A stretch of 8,297 nucleotides of DNA from positions 1 through 8,297 of the forward strand of contig JANWYC010000037.1 in assembly GCA_025057245.1 (NCBI GenBank), read 5' to 3'. Source of the DNA: Aquificaceae bacterium. Lineage in GTDB: Bacteria; Aquificota; Aquificia; Aquificales; Aquificaceae. Of this stretch, positions 1 to 7,112 are shown one piece after another. Position 1 is the first letter of the stretch, and every line of letters starts with the position of its first letter. Under the pieces are notes generated by a model. It was not told the origin of the DNA and made no database searches. It saw only the letters and a list, made by a program, of their open reading frames with translations. The translations under genes and the position numbers were made by a program.

Positions 1-104
1 AGCACGTGATGTTTTAATCCCACTGTGTGGGGTTGCGACGTAAGTAGATACTCGTAAGCAGGACCTCCATAAAGGGTTTTAATCCCACTGTGTGGGGTTG
101 CGAT
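1..104. CRISPR. CRISPR array end: two 29-bp repeats, one complete spacer
   Basis: Two units at 11-39 and 76-104 match at 28 of 29 positions; only the last base differs (C39, T104). They flank a 36-bp spacer (40-75), and bases 1-10 are the tail of another spacer, so the array continues past the left edge. Each unit begins GTTTTAATCCCAC and ends GGGGTTGCGA. Within it AATCCCAC (16-23) pairs with GTGGGGTT (27-34) around a 3-base loop. Orientation is uncertain. Plus-strand transcription is favoured because the stem then has a G-U wobble rather than the A-C mismatch of the other strand, and because the outermost unit is decayed at its 3' end, as trailer-end repeats often are. Against this, the minus-strand unit ends ATTAAAAC, close to the common ATTGAAAC crRNA handle. 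No cas gene lies in the window, so the subtype cannot be named. Confidence 0.88.
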
Positions 105-309
105 ATTTGTAAACACACTCTTTTTGGTTGTGGATTTTAGCGGTAGAACTATGCGACTAACTTTTTGATGAGTTTTAGGAAGAGCTCTAAACCTTTAATT
201 CCTAATGTGATTCATATTATCCCCTCCTTGAGACATGTTTTCTTACGGTATGTATGTTATAAACCTCGTATTTACTACTCCAGAAGAATTTAAAACATTC
301 TCAGCGACC
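105..309. other. Non-coding spacer between CRISPR array and NlpC/P60 gene
   Basis: This AT-rich stretch holds no convincing gene. It is either the trailer side of the array (if the array is read on the plus strand) or its leader (if read on the minus strand). In the leader reading, a minus-strand TAAAAT at 134-139 could be a -10 box about 30 bp before the first repeat, but no good -35 hexamer stands in front of it. A minus-strand AAGGAGG (223-229) lies 7 bases before an ATG (213-215) that opens a frame of only six codons, stopping at 195. No third copy of the CRISPR unit is visible here. Confidence 0.5.
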
Positions 310-315
310 TATAAT
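310..315 (+). promoter_or_regulatory. -10 box of the NlpC/P60 gene
   Basis: A perfect TATAAT lies 14 bases before the ATG at 330. Initiation about 7 bases downstream would give a leader of roughly 8 nt without room for a Shine-Dalgarno site, and none is seen. No convincing -35 hexamer is present; TTTAAA at 289-294 is the nearest, with a short 15-bp spacer. Confidence 0.6.
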
Positions 316-329
316 ATAACATAACTGTC

Positions 330-1499
330 ATGCCACACGCTTTAGTTTGCTTTTTAAAGCGGTTCATGAACCTTTTCCTGCTTATTACGCTATTTAAAGG
401 TCTTGGTTGGTCTTTTGACCCTGTATCTGTAAGCATACAATCTTACGCTCTAATAGACCATATGAAAAGGATTGAACAGCTTCCCCCAGTGATGGAAGGG
501 GATAGGATAAGAGAATGGATTCTGGCGGATAGACTGCCAGAGGGTAAGCTCTACACCAAAAGTGGAGACTTCAGTCAGGAAGACATGGAAAGACTCGTGG
601 AAAACATGAACCTTCAGGAGATTAAACCTCTTCATCCCTTAACCTACGGCTGGACTTTGAGAAGAACCAACATGCGCATGTATCCAAGTGCAGAGACCAT
701 TCACAAAGGCAATCCAAAGATAGACTACAACCAGTATACTTTGCTTGAACCTTTTACACCTCTTGCAATACTGCATACTTCAAAAGACGGGGAGTGGTTA
801 TACGTTCAATCACCTTTTATGAGAGGCTGGGTCAACAAAAGGGACGTTCACACAAGCACGATAGAACAACTTCTGAAGATTATGCAAATGCCTTTTCTGG
901 TTGTAGCAAACAAAGGCGTCACCTTGAACGGTATATACTTCGGTCTTGGTTCAAAGGTGCGGTATTTGGAGAAAAAAGACGGAGAATACAAGGTCTTGCT
1001 CCCCGACGGAAGCCACATGTTGTTGGAGGCTAAAGAAGGGCTTGTGGAGGGTTATTTAAAGTTTGAGGAAGAGAGGGTTAAGTCTATTTTAGAGAGCCTT
1101 TTAGGGACGCCTTACGACTGGGGAGGGAAGGAAGGTAGGTGGGACTGCTCTTCTTTGGTTCAGAGCCTTTACGCAGTTTTTGGTGCGGAGCTCCCAAGAA
1201 ACTCAGCCCAACAAGCTAAGATAGGAAAGGCTGTGGGAAATAGCTTCTCTTCTTACCAAGAGTTTAAAGACTTTCTTAGAGGTTTGCCACCCTTTAGAAC
1301 GCTTCTGTTTATGAAAGGGCATGTGATGATATACGGGGGCATTGAAGGGGATGACGTGGTCATATACCACTCGGTCCATCGCATGACTAAAGAGGACGGG
1401 AGCAAGTGGCTTGTAGAGTCGGTAGCCAAGAACTACCTTGAAAGGGACGGACTGAGAAACCTTTATAAAGCTATAGTAAGCGTAAACCTGTTAGATTAA
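330..1499 (+). CDS. Secreted NlpC/P60 (C40) cysteine peptidase with SH3b domains
   Basis: This is a probable peptidoglycan hydrolase of 389 residues, of the type that cleaves the stem peptide next to gamma-D-glutamate. Residues 8-28 form a signal peptide: FLKRF, then the hydrophobic MNLFLLITLF, with cleavage probably near GWS. Residues 30-100 resemble the N-terminal segment found in multi-domain NlpC/P60 enzymes. Residues about 105-175 form an SH3b1-like domain (LRRTNMRMYPS, SKDGEWLYVQS, GWVNKRDV), and about 185-240 a second SH3-like unit. The catalytic NlpC/P60 domain spans about 245-385: nucleophile Cys273 in WDCSSL, general-base His331 in KGHVMIYGG, and third polar residue His347 in YHS. 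All three are present, so the enzyme should be active. The order matches the structurally known Desulfovibrio-type enzymes with two SH3b domains. The ATG at 330 suits the TATAAT box; Met13 (366) is an alternative that still keeps a signal peptide. The stop codon interlocks with that of the convergent gene. Confidence 0.88.
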   Translation: MPHALVCFLKRFMNLFLLITLFKGLGWSFDPVSVSIQSYALIDHMKRIEQLPPVMEGDRIREWILADRLPEGKLYTKSGDFSQEDMERLVENMNLQEIKPLHPLTYGWTLRRTNMRMYPSAETIHKGNPKIDYNQYTLLEPFTPLAILHTSKDGEWLYVQSPFMRGWVNKRDVHTSTIEQLLKIMQMPFLVVANKGVTLNGIYFGLGSKVRYLEKKDGEYKVLLPDGSHMLLEAKEGLVEGYLKFEEERVKSILESLLGTPYDWGGKEGRWDCSSLVQSLYAVFGAELPRNSAQQAKIGKAVGNSFSSYQEFKDFLRGLPPFRTLLFMKGHVMIYGGIEGDDVVIYHSVHRMTKEDGSKWLVESVAKNYLERDGLRNLYKAIVSVNLLD

Positions 1500-2878
1500 A
1501 GCTCAATAACCTGACCTTCCTCTGGTATGCTCCAGCTAAGATTAAGCTCGTTTTGTATAGCCTCTCCGAACAGTTTCATCTTTTCCTCCTCTCCGTGTAC
1601 GAGAAAGACTTTTTGAGGCTTTCTTGCATAGGAGAGCCACTCTATCAAACCTTTTTGGTCTGCGTGAGAGGAAAAGCCGTTTATGGTAAAGACTTTCGCC
1701 TTTACGCTAATGTCATCACCAAAAATCCTAACGCTCTCCGCGCCTTCTATAATTCTCCTCCCTAAAGTGCCTTCTGGCTGGTAGCCTACAAAAATCAGTG
1801 CGCATTCCTCCCGCCACAGGTTGTATTTCAGATGGTGAAGAACCCTTCCGCCGTTTAACATGCCAGAACCTGCAATGATAATAGCTCCAGAGGTTATGGA
1901 GTTAATCGCCTTTGACTCTTCTGGCTCTTTCGTGTAGTGAAGGTTTGGAAGTTCAAAGGGATTTTTCTCCAGAAACACACGGTAGGTCTCTCTATCGTAG
2001 AATTCAGGGTGAGATGTAAAAAGCCTTGTTATGCTTATGGCTAAGGGGCTGTCAAGGAATATTTCACACTTTGGAAGTCTACCCTCTTCGTAGAACTCTC
2101 TCAAAACATACAGGATTTCTTGAGCTCTTTCAAGAGCGTAAGAAGGTATTACCACATTACCACCCCTTCCTACGGCGTATTGTATAGCTTGCAAGAGCTC
2201 TTCCTTTGACTGCTCAAAGCTTTTGTGGTTTCTGTCGCCGTATGTGCTCTCTACAAATACATAGTCTGCGGGAAGGGGTGTATCAGGGTCGCGGATGATG
2301 GGCTTGTTCTTGTTGCCTAAATCACCAGAAAAAACTACTCTTTTTTGCCTTTTGTCTTCAAAGACTTCAAGCTCTACGAAGGATGAACCCAGTATATGAC
2401 CTGCGTCTTTGAGCCTTAGGCTTATACCCTTTGAAAGTCTGTATTCCTCACCGTAAGAAAGCCTCACTTTGAAAAGCTCCATAGCTTCAAGCACGTCATA
2501 CTCCTCGTAGAGGGGTGGTTCTGGTAGCCTTCCCTTCCTCTGAAGTTTTTTAAGAGCGGTTTTGTAGTTTTCGTACATAACCTTGCTGGCGTCAAGAAGC
2601 ATAAGCTTAGCCAGTTTTGCGGTTGGCTCTGTGCATATTACCTTTCCTCTAAAGCCTTCTTTTACCAAAAGGGGAATCCTTCCGCAGTGGTCTATGTGAG
2701 CGTGAGTCAGCACCAGATAGTTTATACTCCTTGGGTCAAAGGGAAAGGGTTGACGGTTTTTCTCTTCCAGCCTACCCTGAAACATACCGCAGTCTATTAA
2801 GAGGTTTACATCTCTGACCTGCACATAAAAACAGCTACCGGTGACAGTCTGTGCACCGCCGTAGGGAATAACTTTCAT
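1496..2878 (-). CDS. Beta-CASP metallo-beta-lactamase-fold ribonuclease (CPSF/YSH1-like)
   Basis: This 460-residue protein is a zinc-dependent RNA-processing nuclease of the bacterial/archaeal CPSF-73-like group (Thermus TTHA0252 type), not the RNase J type, which is longer. Metallo-beta-lactamase motifs are all visible: motif 1 Asp29 (LLIDCG), motif 2 His59/His61/Asp63/His64 (THAHIDHCG), motif 3 His161 (DAGHILGSS), motif 4 Asp186 (FSGDLG). The beta-CASP insert covers about 205-385, with Glu210 in VESTYGDR (motif A) and His348/His349 in [13 protein letters not shown] (motif B). Motif C His405 (GFSSHADQ) opens the C-terminal RMMBL segment, which ends near [11 protein letters not shown]. The ATG overlaps the glyQ stop as ATGA and has no Shine-Dalgarno sequence, so it is probably translated by coupling from glyQ. 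The intact catalytic set argues for an active enzyme; its RNA targets cannot be read from sequence. Confidence 0.9.
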   Translation of the reverse strand: MKVIPYGGAQTVTGSCFYVQVRDVNLLIDCGMFQGRLEEKNRQPFPFDPRSINYLVLTHAHIDHCGRIPLLVKEGFRGKVICTEPTAKLAKLMLLDASKVMYENYKTALKKLQRKGRLPEPPLYEEYDVLEAMELFKVRLSYGEEYRLSKGISLRLKDAGHILGSSFVELEVFEDKRQKRVVFSGDLGNKNKPIIRDPDTPLPADYVFVESTYGDRNHKSFEQSKEELLQAIQYAVGRGGNVVIPSYALERAQEILYVLREFYEEGRLPKCEIFLDSPLAISITRLFTSHPEFYDRETYRVFLEKNPFELPNLHYTKEPEESKAINSITSGAIIIAGSGMLNGGRVLHHLKYNLWREECALIFVGYQPEGTLGRRIIEGAESVRIFGDDISVKAKVFTINGFSSHADQKGLIEWLSYARKPQKVFLVHGEEEKMKLFGEAIQNELNLSWSIPEEGQVIEL

Positions 2879-3717
2879 GCCATGGTATCTAAGTAGAGCT
2901 TGGCAACTTTCTGAGCTAAACCGTTCATCCTTCTTATGTATCTTGCCCTTTCCTGCACTGATATGACGCCTCTGGCGTCCAAAAGGTTAAAAGTATGGGA
3001 ACACTTAAGAAGATGGTCGTAAGCCGGTAGAACAAGCCCCGCATCTAAAAGCCTTCTGGTTTCCTCCTCGTAAATCTCATAAAGTTTGAAAAGCTTCTCT
3101 GGGTCTGACTTTTCAAAGTTGTATATGCTCCACTGATATTCAGAGGGTTTGAAAACATCCCCGTATGTAAGCCAGTGGTTCCACTTTATGTCAAACACGC
3201 TGTCCACATCCTGAAGATACATGGCTATTCTCTCAAGCCCGTAGGTAATCTCCACGGATATCTCCTCAAGGTCAAGCCCCCCTGCCTGCTGAAAGTAGGT
3301 AAACTGGGTTATCTCCATGCCGTCCAACCACACCTCCCATCCCAGACCCCAAGCACCCAAGGTAGGCGACTCCCAGTCATCCTCCACAAACCTTATATCG
3401 TGCTCCTTGGGTTCTATGCCCAAAACTTTAAGGCTTTCAAGGTATATTTCCTGAGGGTTGTCTGGTGCCGGTTTGAGAATTACCTGAAACTGAAAGTAGT
3501 GCTGTAGCCTGTTGGGGTTTTCTCCGTATCGTCCATCCTTCGGTCTTCTGGAAGGTTCTACGTATGCTACGTTCCAAGGCTTTTTGCCAAGAACCTTGAG
3601 AAAGGTAGCCGGGTTCATAGTGCCCGCACCGGTTTCTATGTCGTAGGGTTGCCAGACCGCACACCCTCTCTCCGCCCAGAAGCTATGCAGTGTCATAATA
3701 ATGTCCTGAAAATACAT
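2875..3717 (-). CDS. glyQ: Glycyl-tRNA synthetase alpha subunit
   Basis: GlyQ is the catalytic subunit of the bacterial alpha2beta2-type glycyl-tRNA synthetase, which charges tRNA-Gly in the cytoplasm. At 280 residues it is close to the usual length of about 290-300. The start [14 protein letters not shown] aligns with the typical GlyQ beginning, followed by [18 protein letters not shown]. Class II motif 2 lies around residues 52-83 ([18 protein letters not shown], then [13 protein letters not shown]), and the motif 3 arginine is in [11 protein letters not shown] (159-169). The C-terminal [11 protein letters not shown] and the VAKLYLD ending are also typical. The beta subunit gene (glyS) is not adjacent and must be elsewhere. 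It is the first gene of a two-gene operon with the beta-CASP nuclease (4-bp overlap). A TAAAAT box lies only 6 bp upstream of the ATG, so the message is probably leaderless. Confidence 0.96.
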   Translation of the reverse strand: MYFQDIIMTLHSFWAERGCAVWQPYDIETGAGTMNPATFLKVLGKKPWNVAYVEPSRRPKDGRYGENPNRLQHYFQFQVILKPAPDNPQEIYLESLKVLGIEPKEHDIRFVEDDWESPTLGAWGLGWEVWLDGMEITQFTYFQQAGGLDLEEISVEITYGLERIAMYLQDVDSVFDIKWNHWLTYGDVFKPSEYQWSIYNFEKSDPEKLFKLYEIYEEETRRLLDAGLVLPAYDHLLKCSHTFNLLDARGVISVQERARYIRRMNGLAQKVAKLYLDTMA

Positions 3718-3723
3718 GGGAAT

Positions 3724-3729
3724 ATTTTA
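3724..3729 (-). promoter_or_regulatory. -10 box of the glyQ operon
   Basis: The minus strand reads TAAAAT 6 bases before the glyQ ATG (3717). Initiation at the normal distance would fall on or next to the A of the start codon, predicting a leaderless message; no Shine-Dalgarno sequence is present either. The -35 region is poor: CTTACG is at the right 17-bp distance. Confidence 0.5.
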
Positions 3730-3785
3730 CACCAAACGTGGTCTTGCGTAAGCTCAGTTAGCAGTCACTAGAAAACCACCATATC

Positions 3786-3893
3786 GTTGAGAGTATCCCT
3801 CAGCATGCTTGCTTTATGCCTCAGTTTAGAGCTGTGACAGTTCAACCGCATACTTGCTAAAGTCCTACCAAAAGAGCATAGGAAGCTCTCAAC
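3786..3893. repeat. Long-range inverted repeat (8-bp perfect arms)
   Basis: The arms 3786-3793 (GTTGAGAG) and 3886-3893 (CTCTCAAC) are exact reverse complements enclosing 92 bases. The helix extends better if transcribed on the plus strand (G-U then A-A) than on the minus strand (A-C then U-U). An 8-bp match at this distance can arise by chance, so an RNA fold is only a possibility. Confidence 0.35.
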
Positions 3894-3945
3894 ACCGCAG
3901 AAGCATTCACAGGGTGAAGGTGAAAAAACACTAAGCAACCTGTTA

Positions 3946-3962
3946 AGCACTGGTAAAGTGCT
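3946..3962. other. Short perfect hairpin, 6-bp stem and 5-base loop
   Basis: AGCACT (3946-3951) pairs with AGTGCT (3957-3962) around GGTAA. No T-run follows on either strand, so it is not a standard intrinsic terminator. It lies just inside the transcript expected from the possible minus-strand promoter at 3979-4007. Confidence 0.45.
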
Positions 3963-3978
3963 ACGAAGAGTTTTAAAG

Positions 3979-4007
3979 ATTTAAAAGACCTGTGCATAAA
4001 GTCTCAA
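3979..4007 (-). promoter_or_regulatory. Possible minus-strand promoter toward glyQ
   Basis: The minus strand reads TTGAGA (4002-4007, 5 of 6 to TTGACA), a 17-bp spacer, then TTAAAT (3979-3984, 4 of 6 to TATAAT). Initiation would be near 3972, more than 250 bp before glyQ. It could drive either a separate small RNA or a long structured leader of the glyQ operon. Its -35 overlaps the -35 of the divergent valS promoter, so the two may compete for polymerase. Confidence 0.35.
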
Positions 4008-4031
4008 CATGCGTAAAACTTCAGGTATAAT
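4004..4031 (+). promoter_or_regulatory. valS promoter
   Basis: TCAACA (4004-4009, 4 of 6 to TTGACA), a 16-bp spacer and a perfect TATAAT (4026-4031) lie directly before the ATG at 4042. Initiation near 4038 leaves a leader of only a few bases. Because the promoter overlaps the upstream ATG at 4009, that ATG would not be on the message; this decides the valS start. Confidence 0.6.
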
Positions 4032-4041
4032 CCTTATTTCT

Positions 4042-7000
4042 ATGAAGGACATAGGGCAGTACAACCATAAGGAGATAGAAAGCCAGTATTCAAAGATTGT
4101 AGTAGAAAAGGCTCTTTACTCTCTTCAGAAGGTGGATGCGGATAGTAAGTTTTCCGTAGTTATACCGCCACCTAATGTGACTGGTTCTTTGCACATGGGA
4201 CACGCTCTTAACGCAACCCTTCAGGATGTAATATGCAGGTGGCAGAGGATGTTGGGTAAGGACGTGGTTTGGGTGCCAGGCTTTGACCATGCGGGCATAG
4301 CCACTCAGTATGTGGTGGATAAACAGCTACAAGAGAAGGGACAGAATAGGCTTGACATTGGGAGGGAAGAGTTTTTAAAAAAGGTGTGGGAGTGGGTGCC
4401 TGTGTCAAGGGGTGCTATAAGAGAGCAGTTTGAAAAACTCGGCGTAAGCGTAGACTGGAAAAGGGAAAGGTTTACCCTTGACGAAGGTTTTTCAAGAGCT
4501 GTCAGACATGCCTTCAGAAAGCTTTACGAAGAAGGTCTCATATACAGGGGTGAGTATATAGTAAGCTGGTGTCCAAAAGACTTAACCGCTCTCTCTGACC
4601 TTGAGGTAGAACACGAAGAGGAGGAGGGAAGGCTCTACTACATAAGGTATCCCCTTGAGGATGGCTCTGGTTACATAACCGTGGCTACTACAAGACCGGA
4701 GACTATGTTGGGAGACACCGCGGTAGCGGTTCATCCTGAGGACGAACGGTATAAGGGTTTTGTGGGTAAAAGGCTTAAGCTACCGTTGGTAGAGTGGAAA
4801 AGAAAGGCTATGGATGACTCAGAGGTTGAGCCTCTTATACCAGTTATAGCGGACGACAGGGTAAAGCCAGAGTTTGGCACTGGTGCGGTCAAGATTACGC
4901 CAGCTCATGACCCTCTGGACTTTGAAATAGGCAAAAGCCACTCTCTTCCCATGGTGCAGGTTATGGACCAGTTTGCCCGTATGAATGCAAACGCAGGGGA
5001 GTTTTCAGGTCTTGATAGATACGAAGCGAGGAAAAAGATAGTAAGCAGGCTTGAGGAGCTGGGTCTTCTTGAAAAGGTGGAAAACCACAGACACGCAGTA
5101 GGTAAGTGCTACCGTTGTAAAACGGTTCTTGAGCCTACGGTATCTACCCAATGGTTTCTTAAAGTCTCCGACCCGCGCATAAAGGAGACCGCCCTTAGGG
5201 TGGTTAGGGAAGGTCTCATAAGGTTCATACCCGAAAACTGGCAGAAAGTATACCTGCAGTGGGTAGAAAACTTAAAAGACTGGTGCATATCCCGTCAAAT
5301 ATGGTGGGGTCATAGGATACCCGTCTGGCACTGTCAGGATTGCGGACACCAAAATGTGTTCACCGATGAAGACTTTGACAGGGTCTATGACAAGCTCATA
5401 TTCAACCTTATAGCGGACGGTAAGATAGGGGAGGAGTTTACTCCAGAGGAAGTGGCGGAGAAACTCAGTTCAGCCTGTTTTGTTCATCCTGAGATGTCTG
5501 TGCTTGAGTTTTACAAAAGGTTTGCCTTCAACAAATATCACTCTACGGAGGTAGATGCTAACTCCCTCAGGCTCTTCTTCACTCAAGATATAAACCCTAT
5601 GGCAATACTTACGGAGAAAAAAGGTAGATACAAATACGACCCTAAAAAGAAGACTTACAGGTTTATCTTGAGGTGTAAAAGGTGCAACTCCGAAAACCTA
5701 AGACAAGAAGAGGATGTGTTGGACACTTGGTTTTCTTCCGCTCTTTGGCCCTTTGGCGTTTTTGGATGGCCAGAGAACACATCTGACTTAAAAGGGCTCT
5801 ATCCTACAGACCTTTTGGTGACAGGTTTTGACATCATCTTTTTCTGGGTTGCAAGGATGGTCTTCATGGGCACTTTCTTCATGAAGGATGTGCCTTTTAG
5901 GGACGTTTACATACACGCTCTAATAAGGGACGAGAGGGGACAGAAGATGTCAAAGACTAAAGGAAACGTAATAGACCCTCTGGATATAATAGAAAAATAC
6001 GGTGCGGACGCCCTTAGGTTTACATTAGCTATACTTACACAGCAAGGTAGAGACATAAGGCTCTCAGAGAAGCGCTTTGAAGGATACAAACATTTTGCTA
6101 ACAAGCTGTGGAATGCGGGTAGGTTCATACTTATGAACCTGCAAGACGACCTGCTCCCTAACCTTCCCTACGCCGCCGCACCGAGAAAGGAAGACCTTTG
6201 GATAATAACGAGGCTAAACAAGACCGCCGAGAAGGTCAACAAGGCTCTTTCTGAATACGACTTTTCGCGCTCCGCAAGAGAGCTCTACGAGTTTGTGTGG
6301 AGTGAGTTTTGCGACTGGTATATAGAGTTTTCCAAGCTCAGACTCTACGCAAAGCCAGATGAAAGCCTTCCAGAAGAAGAGAAGAAGGCTATGGAAGCAC
6401 TCATAAACGCAGAGAGGATAACGGTTCAAGCGACGCTTTTGAGTGTGTTTGAAAAGACTTTAAGACTGCTCCACCCTTTCATGCCCTTTATAACAGAAAA
6501 GCTCTGGCAGGAGTTGCCCGTTGCACACAAGGAAAGCATATCCTTTGCGGAGTATCCTCAGTTTAACGAGCAAGAGGTTTATGAGGAAGCGGAGGAGTCC
6601 GTAGAAAGAATAAAACAGGTAATATCCTCCATAAGAGCTCTGAGGAGCGACCTTAGGATAGAACCTTCAAAGAAAATAAAGCTGTTTTACAGAGCTAATG
6701 AATCTAAAAGCCTTGTGGAAGAGTTCAAACCGCACATTTTGAACCTTGCCAGACTGGAAAGCTTGGAATACACCCCCGAAGCACCACCACGCTGTGTAGC
6801 CGGCTTCTCTGGAGACTTTGAGTTTTTCCTGCCAGTGGAAGAGGGTATAAAAGTTAACGAACTTATAAGTTCTTACTCCAAAAGGCTTCAGGAAGTGGAA
6901 AAACAGCTCAAAAGCAACGAAGAAAAACTTAAAAACGAACACTTTCTAAAAAGGGCGCCGGAGGAAGAAGTGCAAAGGGTCAGAGAAGAGTGGCAGGTGC

Positions 7001-7059
7001 TGAGAGAAGAAAAGACAAAAGTCCAAACCTTGTTAGAAACTTTAAAAAGCCTTACTTGA
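4042..7059 (+). CDS. valS: Valyl-tRNA synthetase with enlarged zinc-knuckle insert
   Basis: ValRS is a class Ia enzyme that charges tRNA-Val and hydrolyses mischarged Thr-tRNA-Val. Numbering from the ATG at 4042 (1005 residues): HIGH signature HMGH at 51-54 after VIPPPNVTGS; editing domain with TTRPETMLGDTAVAVHP (about 217-233) and GTGAVKITPAHD (279-290); Cys177 (WCPK) and Cys356/Cys359 (CYRC); DWCISRQIWWGHRIPVW at 413-429; DVLDTWFSSALWPF (about 558-571); KMSKT at 636-640; an anticodon-binding helical domain (about 685-835); and a C-terminal coiled coil (about 937-1003) of the kind that holds tRNA. The odd part is 110 residues between CQDC (Cys431/434) and CKRC (Cys545/548), where other ValRS have about 20. 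This makes it longer than typical enzymes of about 860-950 residues. An in-frame ATG at 4009 would add 11 residues but lies within the promoter. Confidence 0.95.
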   Translation: MKDIGQYNHKEIESQYSKIVVEKALYSLQKVDADSKFSVVIPPPNVTGSLHMGHALNATLQDVICRWQRMLGKDVVWVPGFDHAGIATQYVVDKQLQEKGQNRLDIGREEFLKKVWEWVPVSRGAIREQFEKLGVSVDWKRERFTLDEGFSRAVRHAFRKLYEEGLIYRGEYIVSWCPKDLTALSDLEVEHEEEEGRLYYIRYPLEDGSGYITVATTRPETMLGDTAVAVHPEDERYKGFVGKRLKLPLVEWKRKAMDDSEVEPLIPVIADDRVKPEFGTGAVKITPAHDPLDFEIGKSHSLPMVQVMDQFARMNANAGEFSGLDRYEARKKIVSRLEELGLLEKVENHRHAVGKCYRCKTVLEPTVSTQWFLKVSDPRIKETALRVVREGLIRFIPENWQKVYLQWVENLKDWCISRQIWWGHRIPVWHCQDCGHQNVFTDEDFDRVYDKLIFNLIADGKIGEEFTPEEVAEKLSSACFVHPEMSVLEFYKRFAFNKYHSTEVDANSLRLFFTQDINPMAILTEKKGRYKYDPKKKTYRFILRCKRCNSENLRQEEDVLDTWFSSALWPFGVFGWPENTSDLKGLYPTDLLVTGFDIIFFWVARMVFMGTFFMKDVPFRDVYIHALIRDERGQKMSKTKGNVIDPLDIIEKYGADALRFTLAILTQQGRDIRLSEKRFEGYKHFANKLWNAGRFILMNLQDDLLPNLPYAAAPRKEDLWIITRLNKTAEKVNKALSEYDFSRSARELYEFVWSEFCDWYIEFSKLRLYAKPDESLPEEEKKAMEALINAERITVQATLLSVFEKTLRLLHPFMPFITEKLWQELPVAHKESISFAEYPQFNEQEVYEEAEESVERIKQVISSIRALRSDLRIEPSKKIKLFYRANESKSLVEEFKPHILNLARLESLEYTPEAPPRCVAGFSGDFEFFLPVEEGIKVNELISSYSKRLQEVEKQLKSNEEKLKNEHFLKRAPEEEVQRVREEWQVLREEKTKVQTLLETLKSLT

Positions 7060-7112
7060 GCTTTACCGCATGATACTTACGAGTTTTAGTTGTGTAGCAT
7101 ATTGCAAATACA
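7060..7112. other. Convergent gap between valS and the FlgO-like gene
   Basis: These 53 bases hold no gene and no convincing terminator for either side. A weak AAAGC (7046-7050)/GCTTT (7060-7064) pairing spans the valS stop but is not followed by a T-run. Confidence 0.5.

Larger units (their letters stand above)
3730..4003. other. Divergent glyQ/valS spacer with inverted and direct repeats
   Basis: No intact gene is supported here. GTTGAGAG (3786-3793) is perfectly complementary to CTCTCAAC (3886-3893). On the plus strand the helix could continue through a G-U pair, one mismatch and three pairs (3796-3798 with 3881-3883). Inside it lies an imperfect direct repeat, CATGCTTGCT (3804-3813) and CATACTTGCT (3849-3858), each followed some 15-20 bases later by AGAG. 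Further right is a perfect 6-bp hairpin (3946-3962). The stretch could be a small RNA, a structured 5' leader, or the remains of a decayed gene: one plus frame reads QFNRILAKVLPKEHRKL from 3840 onward but has stops on both sides and no start signal. It does not match tRNA, tmRNA or SRP RNA as far as I can see. Confidence 0.4.

Noticed and set aside
794..1033. Plus-strand 79-codon frame within the NlpC/P60 gene
   Set aside because: It overlaps the well-supported gene in another frame and has no family features.
3175..3507. Plus-strand 110-codon frame opposite glyQ
   Set aside because: It is the antisense shadow of a conserved catalytic gene, with no own start signal.
3768..3950. Minus-strand 60-codon frame starting with GTG in the glyQ/valS spacer
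   Set aside because: The start codon lies inside a hairpin without a ribosome binding site, and the Cys/Ser-rich peptide resembles no known family and is unlike its neighbours.
3840..3990. Plus-strand protein-like reading (QFNRILAKVLPKEHRKL and onward) as a transposase remnant
   Set aside because: Stops on both sides, no start, no inverted-repeat ends or target duplication, and no firm family match; kept only as one explanation for the spacer.
5344..5673. Intein within valS
   Set aside because: The insert lacks the terminal His-Asn/Cys splice motif and endonuclease motifs, and does not interrupt a catalytic motif as inteins usually do.
7046..7064. Terminator hairpin after valS
   Set aside because: Only 5 bp of stem with a 9-base loop and no following T-run.
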